Source: an uncultured Gammaproteobacteria bacterium (lineage in GTDB: Bacteria > Pseudomonadota > Gammaproteobacteria > Arenicellales > Poriferihabitantaceae). Taken from it: a stretch of DNA of 64,000 nucleotides. Positions within the stretch are counted from its first letter, which is position 1. Every line of letters begins with the position of its first letter. Shown piece after piece: positions 54,052 through 64,000 of this stretch. The stretch spans positions 1-64,000 of the forward strand of contig CAMYNW010000014.1 of the NCBI GenBank assembly GCA_947259885.1, written 5' to 3'. The position numbers were made by a program, and so were the translations under genes. Below the pieces are notes generated by a model, which worked only from the letters and a program-made list of their open reading frames with translations, did no database searches and was not told the DNA's origin.

Positions 54052-54293
54052 ATCACCATTAAAATATCCGGATGCTCGGTGAGAGTGACGAATACTTTAT
54101 CAAGTTCCGGTCGGTTATCAGCACGAACTCTGCAGCTGAGTGAATGATAATTACCCTTTGCGCTTTCCTTTATTCGAATTGACTCAACCTGATCCGGTTT
54201 TAAATGCAGTTCAAGCAGCTGACGGATTTGTTGTTCGAGTCGATCGCCTGCTCGGGCGAATACCTTTATATCCACCTGACAAGGGAACGTCAT
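54048..54293 (-). CDS. ybeD: DUF493 family protein (YbeD-like)
   Basis: From the ATG at 54293 it has 81 residues (MTFPCQVDIKVFARAGDRLE; KGNYHSLSCRVRADNRPEL). This is the small ferredoxin-like domain of the YbeD/DUF493 family, usually found between dacA and lipB as here. Its role is not known. The frame is open upstream to 54389, overlapping the dacA end. The exact start is therefore uncertain; a GAGG close to the ATG gives modest support to the short form. Confidence 0.8.
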   Translation of the reverse strand: MTFPCQVDIKVFARAGDRLEQQIRQLLELHLKPDQVESIRIKESAKGNYHSLSCRVRADNRPELDKVFVTLTEHPDILMVI

Positions 54294-54346
54294 GCCCTCG
54301 GTATCAGTATCTGTTGAAATCAATGATCGGGGGGGCGTGTTGACGA

Positions 54347-55618
54347 TTAAAACAAACGTTTTACAGAGTCCAACAGCTTCGACCACCACGGTCCCTCGAT
54401 ATAATCATCGTCGACATATAATCTCTGCTCGAGCAGCGGCTCACCGCCATACTTGACCACGATCAAGCCTGCATCTGAACCTTTCTCGAGTGGGGCCTCT
54501 AGGCTCTCTGGTATATCGAGTGCCGCCGAGAGGTTGTCTTTCTGGCCTTTAGGAAACACCAGACCTAAATGTCGATTCACGCTTAGACTTGCTTCGCTGA
54601 CATCCCCCATCCAGAGCGGAACCGAGGTCACTTCATTACCAGGGGAGTAAAGGAGCAACCCATCATAGGCGGCATAACCGTATTGTAACAATGACTGCAC
54701 AGCATCAGCCCGCTGTTTTCGACTGTCGGCACCAGTGACAATAGCCATCAGCCGCATATCGTCTCTCTTCGCAGTTCCGACTAGACAATAACCGGCAGCT
54801 TTAGTGTATCCCGTTTTGAGACCATCAACACTTGGATCCCTCCATAACAGAGAGTTGCGATTCTTCTGTGTGATATCGTTGTAGGTGAATTCTCTATTTG
54901 AATACAGCGTAAACAAATCAGGAAAATTACGGATTAAGGCTCGTCCTAAAATAATAATATCTTCAGCGGTTGAATAGTGATCGGGATCGGGCAGACCATT
55001 ACTGTTCGTGAAGTGAGAATTAACCATTCCGAGTTCCGCGGCTTTGTGGTTCATACGCACTGTAAATCCCTCTTCACTGCCACCGAGGTGCTCGGCGAGT
55101 GCTACTGAAGCGTCGTTACCGGATTGAATGATTAATCCCTTTAGGAGACTTTCTACCTCGACGCGGGTATCGACCTGTATGAACATTCTTGAGCCACCTG
55201 TTTTCCACGCCTTTTTACTGACATAAACCTGATCTGTCAGCTTTATTTCTCCCTTGGTTAGAGCTTCAAATACCAGAAAGCTGGTCATCAGCTTAGTCAG
55301 GCTGGCGGGTTCAATTCGCAGGTTGCGATTTTCGCTGCCGAGTATCCAGCCGCTTTCGAAATCGATCAACATCCATGATTTCGCGGCTATTTCCGGCGTT
55401 GGCACTACCGATTTAACCGAACCAGGAATTTCAGCCAGTCCGCCAGGACTTGGGTTGGACGCTACCGTGCCAGTGGTCTGGGCAAAAACATCGGTGCCGA
55501 TGTTTACGGATACCAAAGGTAATGCTGTCAACATTACCAATAGAACGGAGAAAGCGTGCAGAAAGTGTTTCAATGTGGTTTTTATGGCGTTGTTTCCGAG
55601 AAAATTATACCGATTCAA
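54347..55618 (-). CDS. dacA: D-alanyl-D-alanine carboxypeptidase, PBP5/6 family
   Basis: A 423-residue secreted enzyme that trims the terminal D-Ala from peptidoglycan stem peptides. Active-site motifs: S106-L-T-K109 (SLTK), S166-G-N168 and K268-T-G270. A signal peptide is followed by about 40 Ser/Pro-rich residues before the domain. The C-terminal amphipathic anchor (EGPWWSKLLDSVKRLF) tethers it to the outer face of the inner membrane. The start is a TTG at 55618 without a clear ribosome binding site, so the N-terminus is uncertain by some residues. Confidence 0.92.
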   Translation of the reverse strand: MNRYNFLGNNAIKTTLKHFLHAFSVLLVMLTALPLVSVNIGTDVFAQTTGTVASNPSPGGLAEIPGSVKSVVPTPEIAAKSWMLIDFESGWILGSENRNLRIEPASLTKLMTSFLVFEALTKGEIKLTDQVYVSKKAWKTGGSRMFIQVDTRVEVESLLKGLIIQSGNDASVALAEHLGGSEEGFTVRMNHKAAELGMVNSHFTNSNGLPDPDHYSTAEDIIILGRALIRNFPDLFTLYSNREFTYNDITQKNRNSLLWRDPSVDGLKTGYTKAAGYCLVGTAKRDDMRLMAIVTGADSRKQRADAVQSLLQYGYAAYDGLLLYSPGNEVTSVPLWMGDVSEASLSVNRHLGLVFPKGQKDNLSAALDIPESLEAPLEKGSDAGLIVVKYGGEPLLEQRLYVDDDYIEGPWWSKLLDSVKRLF

Positions 55619-55767
55619 ACGGTATATTGTACTGGCAATAACATGACAAATTTTTAGCCGGCATTACATCATTACGTAGTCATTCAGCGACAGTAGCTCG
55701 GGTAAGTTGATTAATCATAAGTGACGACCCCTCGCAGGTGGTCGCAGACTTCATTTCGCCATGGCAC

Positions 55768-56655
55768 TTAAATTTCCTTAAGCTGGATATTTTCACCTGT
55801 CAAAAGTTGCAGTGCTGCTTTTGCACTTTCCGCTGCGGAACGCTCAGGAAAGGGCCCCGCGATGACTCGATACGGTGAGCCATTCTGCGCAAGTTCCTGA
55901 TCAGATTCAGGTCTGACAGGATACCCGTTCTGCCGTAGCTGTTTACGAAGATCTAGTGCGTTCGCTAGTTCGGAGAAGGCCCCAATTTGCAGGGCAAATC
56001 CACCGTGTGCGGATTGAATACCTGTGCCTGCCGTACCCGTATATTTTTGCCGTGGCGCCTGAGTAACTGCTGCAACCTGGGGATCTAGTGCCACCACTTC
56101 TACCCGGCCCGTCCCAGCGCCGCTTATCCCTAATTTCCATGCTGCGGCATAGGAAAGATCGATCAATCTATTGTGCAAGAATGGGCCACGATCGTTGACT
56201 TTGACAACAACCGTTCTGCCATTGTCGAGATTGGTGACTCTAGCAAAGCTGGGTATTGGTAATATAGTGTGTGCGGCACTCATTGCAAACATGTCATAAG
56301 GCTCCCCACTTGATGTGCGGCGTCCATGGAACTTTTTGCCGTACCATGATGCGGTGCCGCGCGCTGTATAACCTCGCGCATCAGCCATTGGTCGATAAGT
56401 CTTTCCAAGGGCTTGGTATGGTTTGTTGCCTGTTTTGCTGAGCGGTAACTTAACCGGTACTGCATCCGGTACGCTCGACAAGTCTTTATCGATATTTGTT
56501 GGGGGCCTGTCTCCGCCGTAAAATCCACCCGGGGTGCTGGGGCGGACATCTTTACCTTGACACCCCGCAAGCGACAAGCATATCGCTACAATCTTTAGCC
56601 AGTGCATGCAGTCGAAATGCTTTTGACGTTTGGCCGTCCTTAATCGCACCGACAT
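55768..56655 (-). CDS. rlpA: RlpA-family septal lytic transglycosylase with SPOR domain
   Basis: From the ATG at 56655, placed 4 bases after the mltB stop, the protein has 295 residues. A lipoprotein signal ends at C32 (ICLSLAGCQG). The double-psi beta-barrel domain lies at about 100-190 (TARGTASWYGKKFHGRRTSSGE, VKVNDRGPFLHNRLIDLS). A C-terminal SPOR domain (FALQIGAFSELANALDLRKQL) binds denuded glycan at the septum. RlpA cleaves peptide-free glycan strands in pseudomonads. It belongs to the mreB-to-lipB gene series. Confidence 0.92.
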   Translation of the reverse strand: MSVRLRTAKRQKHFDCMHWLKIVAICLSLAGCQGKDVRPSTPGGFYGGDRPPTNIDKDLSSVPDAVPVKLPLSKTGNKPYQALGKTYRPMADARGYTARGTASWYGKKFHGRRTSSGEPYDMFAMSAAHTILPIPSFARVTNLDNGRTVVVKVNDRGPFLHNRLIDLSYAAAWKLGISGAGTGRVEVVALDPQVAAVTQAPRQKYTGTAGTGIQSAHGGFALQIGAFSELANALDLRKQLRQNGYPVRPESDQELAQNGSPYRVIAGPFPERSAAESAKAALQLLTGENIQLKEI

Positions 56656-56659
56656 TTGT

Positions 56660-57655
56660 TCAACCCTGTTGCTGATATCGAGCCCCAATCTGCAGCGATA
56701 ACTCTGTGACCGCCATTGCATAGTTAATGCTGGGGTTGTAACGAGTAATTGCGTAGAAGTTTCTAAATCCCACAAAATAGCTTTTTCCTTGTTTCTGCGT
56801 CAGGGCAAGTAAAGCAACTTTCTTACTTGCGCCTCGAGAGTCAAAATCGACTTCCAAAGCGATGAGTTCTTGCGCTTTGATATTTGGCTTGGCACGCTTG
56901 CTGATACGTTCTTTGGCCGCATCAGACAAGTTGGAGTTAACCGACGCGAATATGCTCTGCCCACGTCGCCATCCATGTTCATTCAGGTAGTTCGCAACGC
57001 TGCCGATGGCATCTTCCATTTCATTCACAAGGTCTCGTTTGCCGTTACCATTAAAGTCAACAGAATACGCTTTGTAGCTCGTTGGCATGAATTGTGGAAT
57101 TCCAATAGCACCCGCATACGAGCCTAGGACAGTATCTGGCGCAATGTTTTCGTTTCGCGTGGTGTTGAGAAATGTTCTAAGCTCAGAACCGAAGAATTCA
57201 CTGCGGCGAGGAAAGTCTGCGGTCAGCGTCACCAGACTATCAAGGACACGCCGATCTCCCATACGTGTACCGTAATGAGTTTCAACACCAATCAAGGAAA
57301 CAATCACTGCAGCTGGGACGCCATATTCTTTTTCGGCCGCGTCAAGTATCTCTTTATTCTGCTGCCAGAATTCAACACCCTTATCTATCCTTGCCTGGTT
57401 AATGAATATTTCTCGGTACTTATGCCAGGGCAATGCCTCATATTGGCGGTTCATCAGTTCGATTGTTTTCTGATCAACTTTTGCACCGGACAATACTGAC
57501 AACAATTGGTCTTTCGGGTAACCGTCCTGCTTGGTCATGGTTTGAACCAGTTCCATCAGGGCAGGATAATTGTTTACCTCAAGGGCGGAAGCTGATCCCG
57601 GCAGGCAAGTAAAAACGTAAACTACTAATGCATTAATGGGTGTGTTATTTATCAT
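56660..57655 (-). CDS. mltB: Lytic murein transglycosylase B
   Basis: A 331-residue SLT-family transglycosylase with a signal peptide (cleavage near ASA-LE). The catalytic Glu is E125 in SLIGVETHYGTRMG; the core motifs FPRRSEFFGSELRTFL, GSYAGAIGIPQFMPTSY and WRRGQSIF are typical of MltB. It cleaves glycan strands to make room for growth or recycling. Its ATGA overlaps the rodA stop, so it is coupled to rodA and followed by rlpA. Confidence 0.93.
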   Translation of the reverse strand: MINNTPINALVVYVFTCLPGSASALEVNNYPALMELVQTMTKQDGYPKDQLLSVLSGAKVDQKTIELMNRQYEALPWHKYREIFINQARIDKGVEFWQQNKEILDAAEKEYGVPAAVIVSLIGVETHYGTRMGDRRVLDSLVTLTADFPRRSEFFGSELRTFLNTTRNENIAPDTVLGSYAGAIGIPQFMPTSYKAYSVDFNGNGKRDLVNEMEDAIGSVANYLNEHGWRRGQSIFASVNSNLSDAAKERISKRAKPNIKAQELIALEVDFDSRGASKKVALLALTQKQGKSYFVGFRNFYAITRYNPSINYAMAVTELSLQIGARYQQQG

Positions 57656-58770
57656 CTCGACAGTGCCCTTTTGTCGCTGTGAATACTCATCAGCATGCCA
57701 AAGCCAATCATTAGGGTAACCATCGAAGTGCCGCCATAGCTAATCAATGGTAGCGGTATTCCCACAACAGGCAGGATACCTGAAACCATGCCGATATTGA
57801 CAAATACATAAAGGAAGAAAGTAACAGACAACGCCCCTGCCAATAATCTTGAATATGTCCCGCGTGCATAGAATGCAATCATTAATCCGCGAAATACCAG
57901 AAACAGATAAAGGCACAGCAATAACAGCACGCCGACCAGTCCAAACTCCTCTGCGTATACTGCGAAAATAAAATCTGTCGAACGCTCAGGAATAAATTCT
58001 AGTTGTGATTGCGTGCCGCCGAGCCACCCTTTTCCGCTGACCCCACCTGATCCGATTGCGATAATTGATTGAATGGTATGGTAACCCGCTCCTAATGGAT
58101 CCGCCCATGGATCAAACAACGTCAGAATGCGTCTTTGCTGGTAAGGGTGCAGTACAAAAAACCATAGCAGCGGCGCTATGGCTCCGAGGATTGCGCACAC
58201 GCCCGCAATCAATTTCCAACCGATTCCCGCGAGAAAGATTACAATTACACCGGTAGATGCAATCAGAATGGCGGTGCCAAGATCCGGTTGCAGCACTACT
58301 AGGATCGTGGGCAACAGTACGATACAAATTGAAACGATCAAATAAGGAATTCTGGGTGGCAGATTGGATCTGGTCATGACCCATGCCACCATCATTGGCA
58401 CAGCCAGCTTCATAATTTCGGCGGGTTGAAAACGAAATACGCCAAGATCAAGCCATCGCTGCGCGCCTTTACCAATGAAACCAAAGGCCAGTACGATAAA
58501 CAAAAGAACCAATCCGAAGCCATATATATAGGGAGACCACCGCATCAGTGTCTGAGGTGAAATGCGGCTGAAAATCAACATCAGAACCAGAGCGAACGCG
58601 ATGCGCAGGGATTGTCTGATTAACAGCGCCGTGCTTTCGCCACCGGCACTATAAATAACTACCAGGCTAAGTAAAAGTGTCATCAGAACTGCAGCGACCA
58701 GAGGCAGGTCCAGGGGCAGCGCTGAATCTGCCCGGTTGATGCTTCGTGTTGTGCCTGTCCAGCTCATCAT
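57652..58770 (-). CDS. rodA: Rod-shape peptidoglycan glycosyltransferase RodA (SEDS)
   Basis: A 372-residue inner-membrane protein with about ten membrane segments. SEDS hallmarks: GFIGKGAQRWLDLGVFRFQPAEIMKLA, LQPDLGTAILI, QSIIAIGSGGVSGKGWL, and GIPLPLISYGGTSM near the C-terminus. It polymerises glycan in the elongasome together with PBP2, whose gene is immediately upstream (5 bases). The mltB start overlaps its stop. Confidence 0.95.
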   Translation of the reverse strand: MMSWTGTTRSINRADSALPLDLPLVAAVLMTLLLSLVVIYSAGGESTALLIRQSLRIAFALVLMLIFSRISPQTLMRWSPYIYGFGLVLLFIVLAFGFIGKGAQRWLDLGVFRFQPAEIMKLAVPMMVAWVMTRSNLPPRIPYLIVSICIVLLPTILVVLQPDLGTAILIASTGVIVIFLAGIGWKLIAGVCAILGAIAPLLWFFVLHPYQQRRILTLFDPWADPLGAGYHTIQSIIAIGSGGVSGKGWLGGTQSQLEFIPERSTDFIFAVYAEEFGLVGVLLLLCLYLFLVFRGLMIAFYARGTYSRLLAGALSVTFFLYVFVNIGMVSGILPVVGIPLPLISYGGTSMVTLMIGFGMLMSIHSDKRALSR

Positions 58771-58775
58771 GATTG

Positions 58776-60680
58776 CTATCCGGATTCCCTGGTATCAGCG
58801 CGGTTATTTACCAGTTTCCGTGTCTCTGCTTGCTCCGGAAACATGTCCAATCTATCCAATAGATAGTAGTCAATTAGTTTGCGCGCGATCGGGGCAGCGG
58901 TTCGACTGCCGCTACCAGCATGCTCAATCACCACTGCGATCGCAATTTTTGGATTATCAAGAGGCGCAAAGCCGACAAATAGTGAATGATCCCGAAACTT
59001 CTTCTCGGTATCTTTTTCCCGATAGGTTTCATTCTGGGCAATACTCTTGACTTGGGCGGTTCCCGTTTTTCCAGCCATTTCGTAGCGAATATTTTTGTTG
59101 ATTCGTCTCGCGGTTCCCTTCTTACCGTGGACAACATCATGCATAGCGTTGATCACCAGGTCATATGCTCTTTCGTTACCGGTTTCGATAAATCCAGTTA
59201 CTCTAGGCGGAATGTCTTCCCGGGTTTGGCTTTGTGGATTTTCTATTGCGGTCAAGAATCGTGGAGTAACCTGTTTGCCGCGATTGGCAAGTGTTGCAGT
59301 CGCGGCTGCAAGTTGAAGTGGTGTAACTAACATGTAGCCTTGACCAATACCAGTAATAATTGTTTCTCCTGGGTACCAGGGCTGCCCCCGAGCCTCAAGT
59401 TTCCACTTCTTTGACGGCATTAGTCCGCTTGGTTCTCCCAACAAGTCGATACCTGAAGGCTTGCCGAAGCCGAACCGACTCATGCCTTCGTGCATTAGGT
59501 CTATCCCGAGTCGCTTGGCAAGGCGGTAGAAATACACATCGCAGGACTGCACTATCGCATTGTGACCGTCGACAGTCCCATGCCCGGATTTTTTCCAGTC
59601 ACGATAACGGTGCCTGTATCCGGGAAGCCGGTAATAACCGCCACAAAAGATCGAATTATCATGGTTGACACCGTTTTCCATTCCGACCAGAGCCATAAAC
59701 CCCTTGATGGTCGAGCCTGGTGCATAGCGGCCATAGAGTGATCGATTCAGTAATGGACGTTCTTCGGAGGCGCGTAATACCGAGTAGTCTTTCTTACTGA
59801 TGCCGTTGACGAATGGATTAGGGTCGTATCCTGGGACGCTGGCAAACGCCAGAACGTCACCGGTCTGCGGCTCTATGGCTACTACCGAGCCTTCGTAACC
59901 CTCAAGCGCTTCAACGCTCTTTCGCTGCAATGGAGTATCCAGGCTCAGGTGGATCGTTTTACCGGCGTCCGAAGCTATCTGCTCTAGACTCCGAATAACT
60001 TTTCCGTGCGCATTTGTCTCCACTCGCTCATATCCGGATCTACCAAGTAGAGTCGATTCATAGAAAGCTTCAATACCGCTTCTACCGATGTACTCAAGTC
60101 CTCGATACTTCTTGTTATCAATCTGTTCTAGATCGTCAACACTGATACGCCCGACGTATCCGACTACGTGAGCGGTGAGATCTCCTTGAGTGTAATTCCG
60201 CTGCAGTCGAGCTTTAAGCTCAGCGCCAGAGTAACGATGCAGGTTTACCGCAAGTCGTGAAGCTTCTCTTTCGCTCAGGTTGGCGCGCAATGTTTGTCGC
60301 TCAAAAGAAGGACGACGGCGGAGCAAAGTGCGAAACCGTTCGAGATCCTCATCCGTCAGTTTTACAAGTCGGCCTAATTGATCCAGAAGTTTGTCCATAT
60401 CAGGAACCTTGTCCGGCAAAATCTCAAGATTGTAGACGCGAAAGTTCTGGGCCAGGATAACTCCGTTACGGTCGTAGATCAGACCTCGCACTGGCGGCAA
60501 CGGTACCAGGTCAACGCGATTATCCTGCGCTAACTTGTAAAAGCGCAGGTGCTCAGTGATTTGCAGATAACCGATTCTAAGAACAAGCAGCAACGAAAGA
60601 AAAACGACAATGCCGAAAGTCAGCACGATCCTGTTGTGCACGATGCGGCTCTCCAGCAGATAGTTTCTTACCGGAATCAT
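58776..60680 (-). CDS. mrdA: Penicillin-binding protein 2 (transpeptidase)
   Basis: From the ATG at 60680, 4 bases after the mreD stop, the protein has 634 residues. It has one N-terminal membrane helix (IVLTFGIVVFLSLLLVLRIGYL), a pedestal domain, and a transpeptidase domain with the nucleophile in YGRYAPGSTIKGF (S323), SCDVYFYR and MAGKTGTAQVKS. It crosslinks peptidoglycan for cell elongation with RodA and the MreBCD scaffold. The longer open frame upstream would overlap mreD. Confidence 0.95.
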   Translation of the reverse strand: MIPVRNYLLESRIVHNRIVLTFGIVVFLSLLLVLRIGYLQITEHLRFYKLAQDNRVDLVPLPPVRGLIYDRNGVILAQNFRVYNLEILPDKVPDMDKLLDQLGRLVKLTDEDLERFRTLLRRRPSFERQTLRANLSEREASRLAVNLHRYSGAELKARLQRNYTQGDLTAHVVGYVGRISVDDLEQIDNKKYRGLEYIGRSGIEAFYESTLLGRSGYERVETNAHGKVIRSLEQIASDAGKTIHLSLDTPLQRKSVEALEGYEGSVVAIEPQTGDVLAFASVPGYDPNPFVNGISKKDYSVLRASEERPLLNRSLYGRYAPGSTIKGFMALVGMENGVNHDNSIFCGGYYRLPGYRHRYRDWKKSGHGTVDGHNAIVQSCDVYFYRLAKRLGIDLMHEGMSRFGFGKPSGIDLLGEPSGLMPSKKWKLEARGQPWYPGETIITGIGQGYMLVTPLQLAAATATLANRGKQVTPRFLTAIENPQSQTREDIPPRVTGFIETGNERAYDLVINAMHDVVHGKKGTARRINKNIRYEMAGKTGTAQVKSIAQNETYREKDTEKKFRDHSLFVGFAPLDNPKIAIAVVIEHAGSGSRTAAPIARKLIDYYLLDRLDMFPEQAETRKLVNNRADTRESG

Positions 60681-60684
60681 CGTT

Positions 60685-61191
60685 TCATCTGTCCTCAGCG
60701 ATACCGCTTTGCTGCCGGGCATATCGAAGGATGGTATATACCACCGGCCAAACCAGGGCTGAAGTCAGGGCTGATTGCCAGAATATCAGACGCATGTCGA
60801 CATCGTTTGTAAGGTGAAAAACCCAATTCACGAATGCGATTTCCACAGCACTGATAATAAACACAATTATGCACTGTTGCCATAGGTGATACATTCTCAG
60901 CCTACGATGTGCGGTAACAGCGATCATCGCAACAAATGCCTTGGTGATCGCATGCAAGCCAAATAGAGTATGTAACAGAAGATCGACTAGGATTCCTGTG
61001 ATCCAGCCGCTACCGACGCCGACCTTTTTTGGTGTCGCAAGGCACCAGTAAAACAATACCAGCGTGACCCAGTTCGGCACCGCGAAGAGCATCCAGTCAG
61101 GATACGGGAGCACCGTAAGCAGCATCGCTATTGCCAGCGACCCTGGTATCACCCACCGGTAGCCAGTAGCAGAGGATCTTCTGGAAATCAT
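60685..61191 (-). CDS. mreD: Rod-shape-determining protein MreD
   Basis: From the ATG at 61191, overlapping the mreC stop by ATGA, the protein has 168 residues. It has five or six membrane segments (IPGSLAIAMLLTVLPYPDWMLF, VTLVLFYWCLATPKKVGVGSGW, GILVDLLLHTLFGLHAITKA). The KVGVGSGWITGILVDLL segment is typical of MreD, which couples MreC and the elongasome enzymes in the membrane. The longer upstream frame is not needed. Confidence 0.92.
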   Translation of the reverse strand: MISRRSSATGYRWVIPGSLAIAMLLTVLPYPDWMLFAVPNWVTLVLFYWCLATPKKVGVGSGWITGILVDLLLHTLFGLHAITKAFVAMIAVTAHRRLRMYHLWQQCIIVFIISAVEIAFVNWVFHLTNDVDMRLIFWQSALTSALVWPVVYTILRYARQQSGIAEDR

Positions 61192-62012
61192 TCCGATGCC
61201 AGACGTTCGTTGTCCCATACCAACAAAACCTGTTTGACAAAATCAATTCGAGCGGTAGTACGAGCATTAATGCTCAGAAACGCCGCATTGGCGTCAGTAA
61301 TAATTTCAACTACTTCAGCAACTTTATATCCGGCTGGGAAACGGCCCCCCATTCCCGAGGTCACCAGGATGTCTCCCTTGCGAATATCCGCCAGTCTCGG
61401 TAGGTAGGGTACGCCGACCTCATCTGTCGCGCCCTGCCCCTGAACAATGGTGCGAAGCCCGTTACGCTGGACCTGAACCGGAATGCCGTGACTGCGATCA
61501 GTAACCAAGGTAACGACGCTTTGATTGAGATTAACTTCTGAAACCTGGCCCAACACCCCATCAGGTGCGATTACCGGTTGGCCGATAAACACGCCTGACT
61601 CGGCACCACGATTAATGAGAATGCGATGGCTGTATGGATCTAGTCCTGTGTTCACAATGCTGGCAAGAATGACCTGATCTTCTGAACGTTGGGCAGCCGC
61701 TAGAAGTCGTGATAGTCGGCTGTTTTCTGCAACCAGCGCATCATATCTCTGGAGATGGCTTTCCAGTTTGAGTTGTTTTTTTCTCAGTTCTTCTAGCTCG
61801 CGATAGACCGAATCGTCCGGGTAATAGGAGCGAACTTTGGTGACTACGCTACCTGGCAACTCTCCGACAGCGTGAAATGGTAAAGTTAATAGAGAAGCCA
61901 TCGATCTTACCGCGCGAAGGTTGTCACTTCGATGATCTACAATCATCAAGCCTACGGATAGCAGTATCAGAAAAAGAAACCGGTAGAGAGTGCTTATTTG
62001 GAGCAGATTCAT
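61188..62012 (-). CDS. mreC: Rod-shape-determining protein MreC
   Basis: A 274-residue protein with one N-terminal membrane helix (LFLILLSVGLMIVDH), a coiled coil (about 65-105, YRELEELRKKQLKLESHLQR) and the periplasmic beta domain (RILINRGAESGVFIGQPVIA, VLGQVSEVNLNQSVVTLVTDRS, ILVTSGMGGRFPAGYKVAEV). MreC links cytoplasmic MreB with PBP2 in elongation. Gene order mreB-mreC-mreD is preserved. Confidence 0.94.
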   Translation of the reverse strand: MNLLQISTLYRFLFLILLSVGLMIVDHRSDNLRAVRSMASLLTLPFHAVGELPGSVVTKVRSYYPDDSVYRELEELRKKQLKLESHLQRYDALVAENSRLSRLLAAAQRSEDQVILASIVNTGLDPYSHRILINRGAESGVFIGQPVIAPDGVLGQVSEVNLNQSVVTLVTDRSHGIPVQVQRNGLRTIVQGQGATDEVGVPYLPRLADIRKGDILVTSGMGGRFPAGYKVAEVVEIITDANAAFLSINARTTARIDFVKQVLLVWDNERLASE

Positions 62013-62126
62013 CGCACAGAGTATATTGAAACTGCAGGGACAGCGGTGCCTTTGTTGATTGTGGCGTTATTCGCTGTTGCTTCCAATTATCTTAAATTAT
62101 GCGGACGGCATATGAATTGATCTTGA

Positions 62127-63227
<1,101 letters not shown>

Positions 63228-63340
63228 TTAACAACCGAGCCCGTACTATTCAACAGCACAAAGCTATGGTAAGTTGCTGCGGAATTAATGTTAACCAGCG
63301 TTTCTTCAACGATCTATAGTCCCTTTCCGAAATCGAAATC

Positions 63341-63628
63341 ATGTCTATCAGCAGCGAGCAAGTGACCCATATTGCGAGATTGGCACGGCTTAAAACAGAT
63401 CCGGAGAAATCCGAATATTTTGCTAAAAACCTGAGCCGAATCATGGGTCTGGTCGAGCAGATGAACCAGATCGACACAGATGGCATTGAGCCCATGTCCC
63501 ATCCCCAGGACACGGCGTTAAGACTGCGAGAGGATGTCGTAACCGCAAAAAATTTACGGGAACAGTACCAGGCCCTCGCACCCAGTGCACAGGATGGACT
63601 TTATCTAGTGCCAAAAGTAATCGAATAA
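63341..63628 (+). CDS. gatC: Asp-tRNA(Asn)/Glu-tRNA(Gln) amidotransferase subunit C
   Basis: A 95-residue protein with the GatC pattern: ISSEQVTHIARLARLKTDPE, IMGLVEQMNQIDTDGIEPMSHP, LREDVVTAKNLREQYQALAP, and a C-terminal LYLVPKVIE. GatC stabilises the GatA-GatB complex that amidates Glu-tRNA(Gln) or Asp-tRNA(Asn). It is divergent from mreB, with gatA following after 166 bases. Confidence 0.95.
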   Translation: MSISSEQVTHIARLARLKTDPEKSEYFAKNLSRIMGLVEQMNQIDTDGIEPMSHPQDTALRLREDVVTAKNLREQYQALAPSAQDGLYLVPKVIE

Positions 63629-63794
63629 TTCCTCTAATTAGATCGGTTTGGCCCCAAAAAAGACAGCCTATCTGCTCGCGATTTAGCGCTGGCCGGTTGG
63701 CATTAAAGACCTCATAGTCAAACACTCGGGATAAAAGTCAGGCGGTTTTATTCTAATTCGGGCAGCTAGTTCAGATTCGAGCTCTAAATAACCT

Positions 63795-64000
63795 ATGCAC
63801 CAAAAATCTATTGCTGAGCATGCTAATTCCCTTGCCAAAGGCGAATACAGTAGCGTTGAACTGACTGAGCACTTTCTTAAGAGGATTGAATCCAACAGCG
63901 ATCTCAATGCTTTTATCACGGTTACAGACCAGCTGGCTCGCGAGCAGGCAACCCAGGCCGATCAATTAATTAAAGCAGGTAAAGCTGGCTTGCTGACCGG
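63795..64000 (+). CDS. gatA: Amidotransferase subunit A, N-terminal part (3' end outside window)
   Basis: An ATG at 63795 opens a frame that stays open to the last base. The first residues (MHQKSIAEHANSLAKGEYSS, VELTEHFLKRIE, LNAFITVTDQLAREQATQAD) match the N-terminus of GatA, the glutaminase/amidase subunit. The catalytic Ser-Ser-Lys region is outside the window. The position next to gatC supports the call. Confidence 0.92.
   Translation, partial: MHQKSIAEHANSLAKGEYSSVELTEHFLKRIESNSDLNAFITVTDQLAREQATQADQLIKAGKAGLLT

Overview
The window reads as a piece of chromosome from a gammaproteobacterium, probably aquatic or marine and close to neutral in base composition. The main reason is the right third: the blocks lptD-surA, mreB-mreC-mreD-mrdA-rodA-mltB-rlpA-dacA-ybeD-lipB and the divergent gatC-gatA have the gammaproteobacterial arrangement and protein types. 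I found no tRNA, rRNA, CRISPR array, insertion sequence or prophage.

Layout. Positions 1-23000 hold mostly single genes or pairs on both strands: the end of a CocE-type hydrolase, an ArsC-like arsenate reductase, a glyoxalase, a cytochrome c, a decayed SGNH-hydrolase-like gene, a nitrilase-family amidase, a DAO-family oxidase, a pyroglutamyl-peptidase homologue, a LeuA/citramalate synthase-family enzyme, a DsrC/TusE-like protein, SixA, a CBS protein, an HtrA-like protease, fumarase C, a cytidylate-kinase/BON fusion, a medium-chain dehydrogenase, a SYLF protein, a MoaD/ThiS-like protein paired with a BNR/sialidase-fold protein, and a heme-binding GlcG/HbpS-like protein. Positions 23069-38496 are one long minus-strand block: the two subunits of aconitase X, a LiuC-like enoyl-CoA hydratase, a family III CoA-transferase/racemase, a PaaK-like ligase, a complete LivFGHMK-type ABC importer, a long-chain-type acyl-CoA synthetase, and fused isobutyryl-CoA mutase IcmF. 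Facing it at 38588-40289 are a LiuR-like MerR regulator and a hydroxyacid-oxoacid transhydrogenase. A perfect 20-bp palindrome lies between icmF and merR. Positions 40302-47167 hold an alpha/beta hydrolase, a SprT-like metalloprotease, a hotdog thioesterase, a protein of three RidA-like domains, a DinB-family remnant, an EamA transporter and a KefB/C antiporter. Positions 47169-64000 are envelope and housekeeping genes: comM/yifB, ubiK, surA, lptD, murU, lipB, ybeD, dacA, rlpA, mltB, rodA, mrdA, mreDCB, gatC and the start of gatA.

How the genes work together. The 23-40 kb block looks like one regulated programme: import of a carboxylate by the Liv-type transporter, CoA activation by one or both ligases, epimerisation or CoA transfer, hydration, and B12-dependent carbon-skeleton rearrangement by IcmF, under a MerR regulator. 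IcmF carries the Phe/Gln pair of isobutyryl-CoA-type mutases rather than the Tyr/Arg pair of methylmalonyl-CoA mutase. Together with the racemase-like His/Asp pair in the CaiB-family protein, this points to branched-chain or isoprenoid-type acids. The true substrate is unknown, and the aconitase X in this setting is the least explained part. The 47-63 kb block supplies outer-membrane biogenesis (LptD, SurA), the elongasome (MreBCD, PBP2, RodA), peptidoglycan trimming (MltB, RlpA, DacA) and lipoylation (LipB).

Two genes are visibly decayed: the SGNH-like gene at 3415-4741 (one in-frame stop plus one frameshift) and the DinB remnant at 43834-44016.
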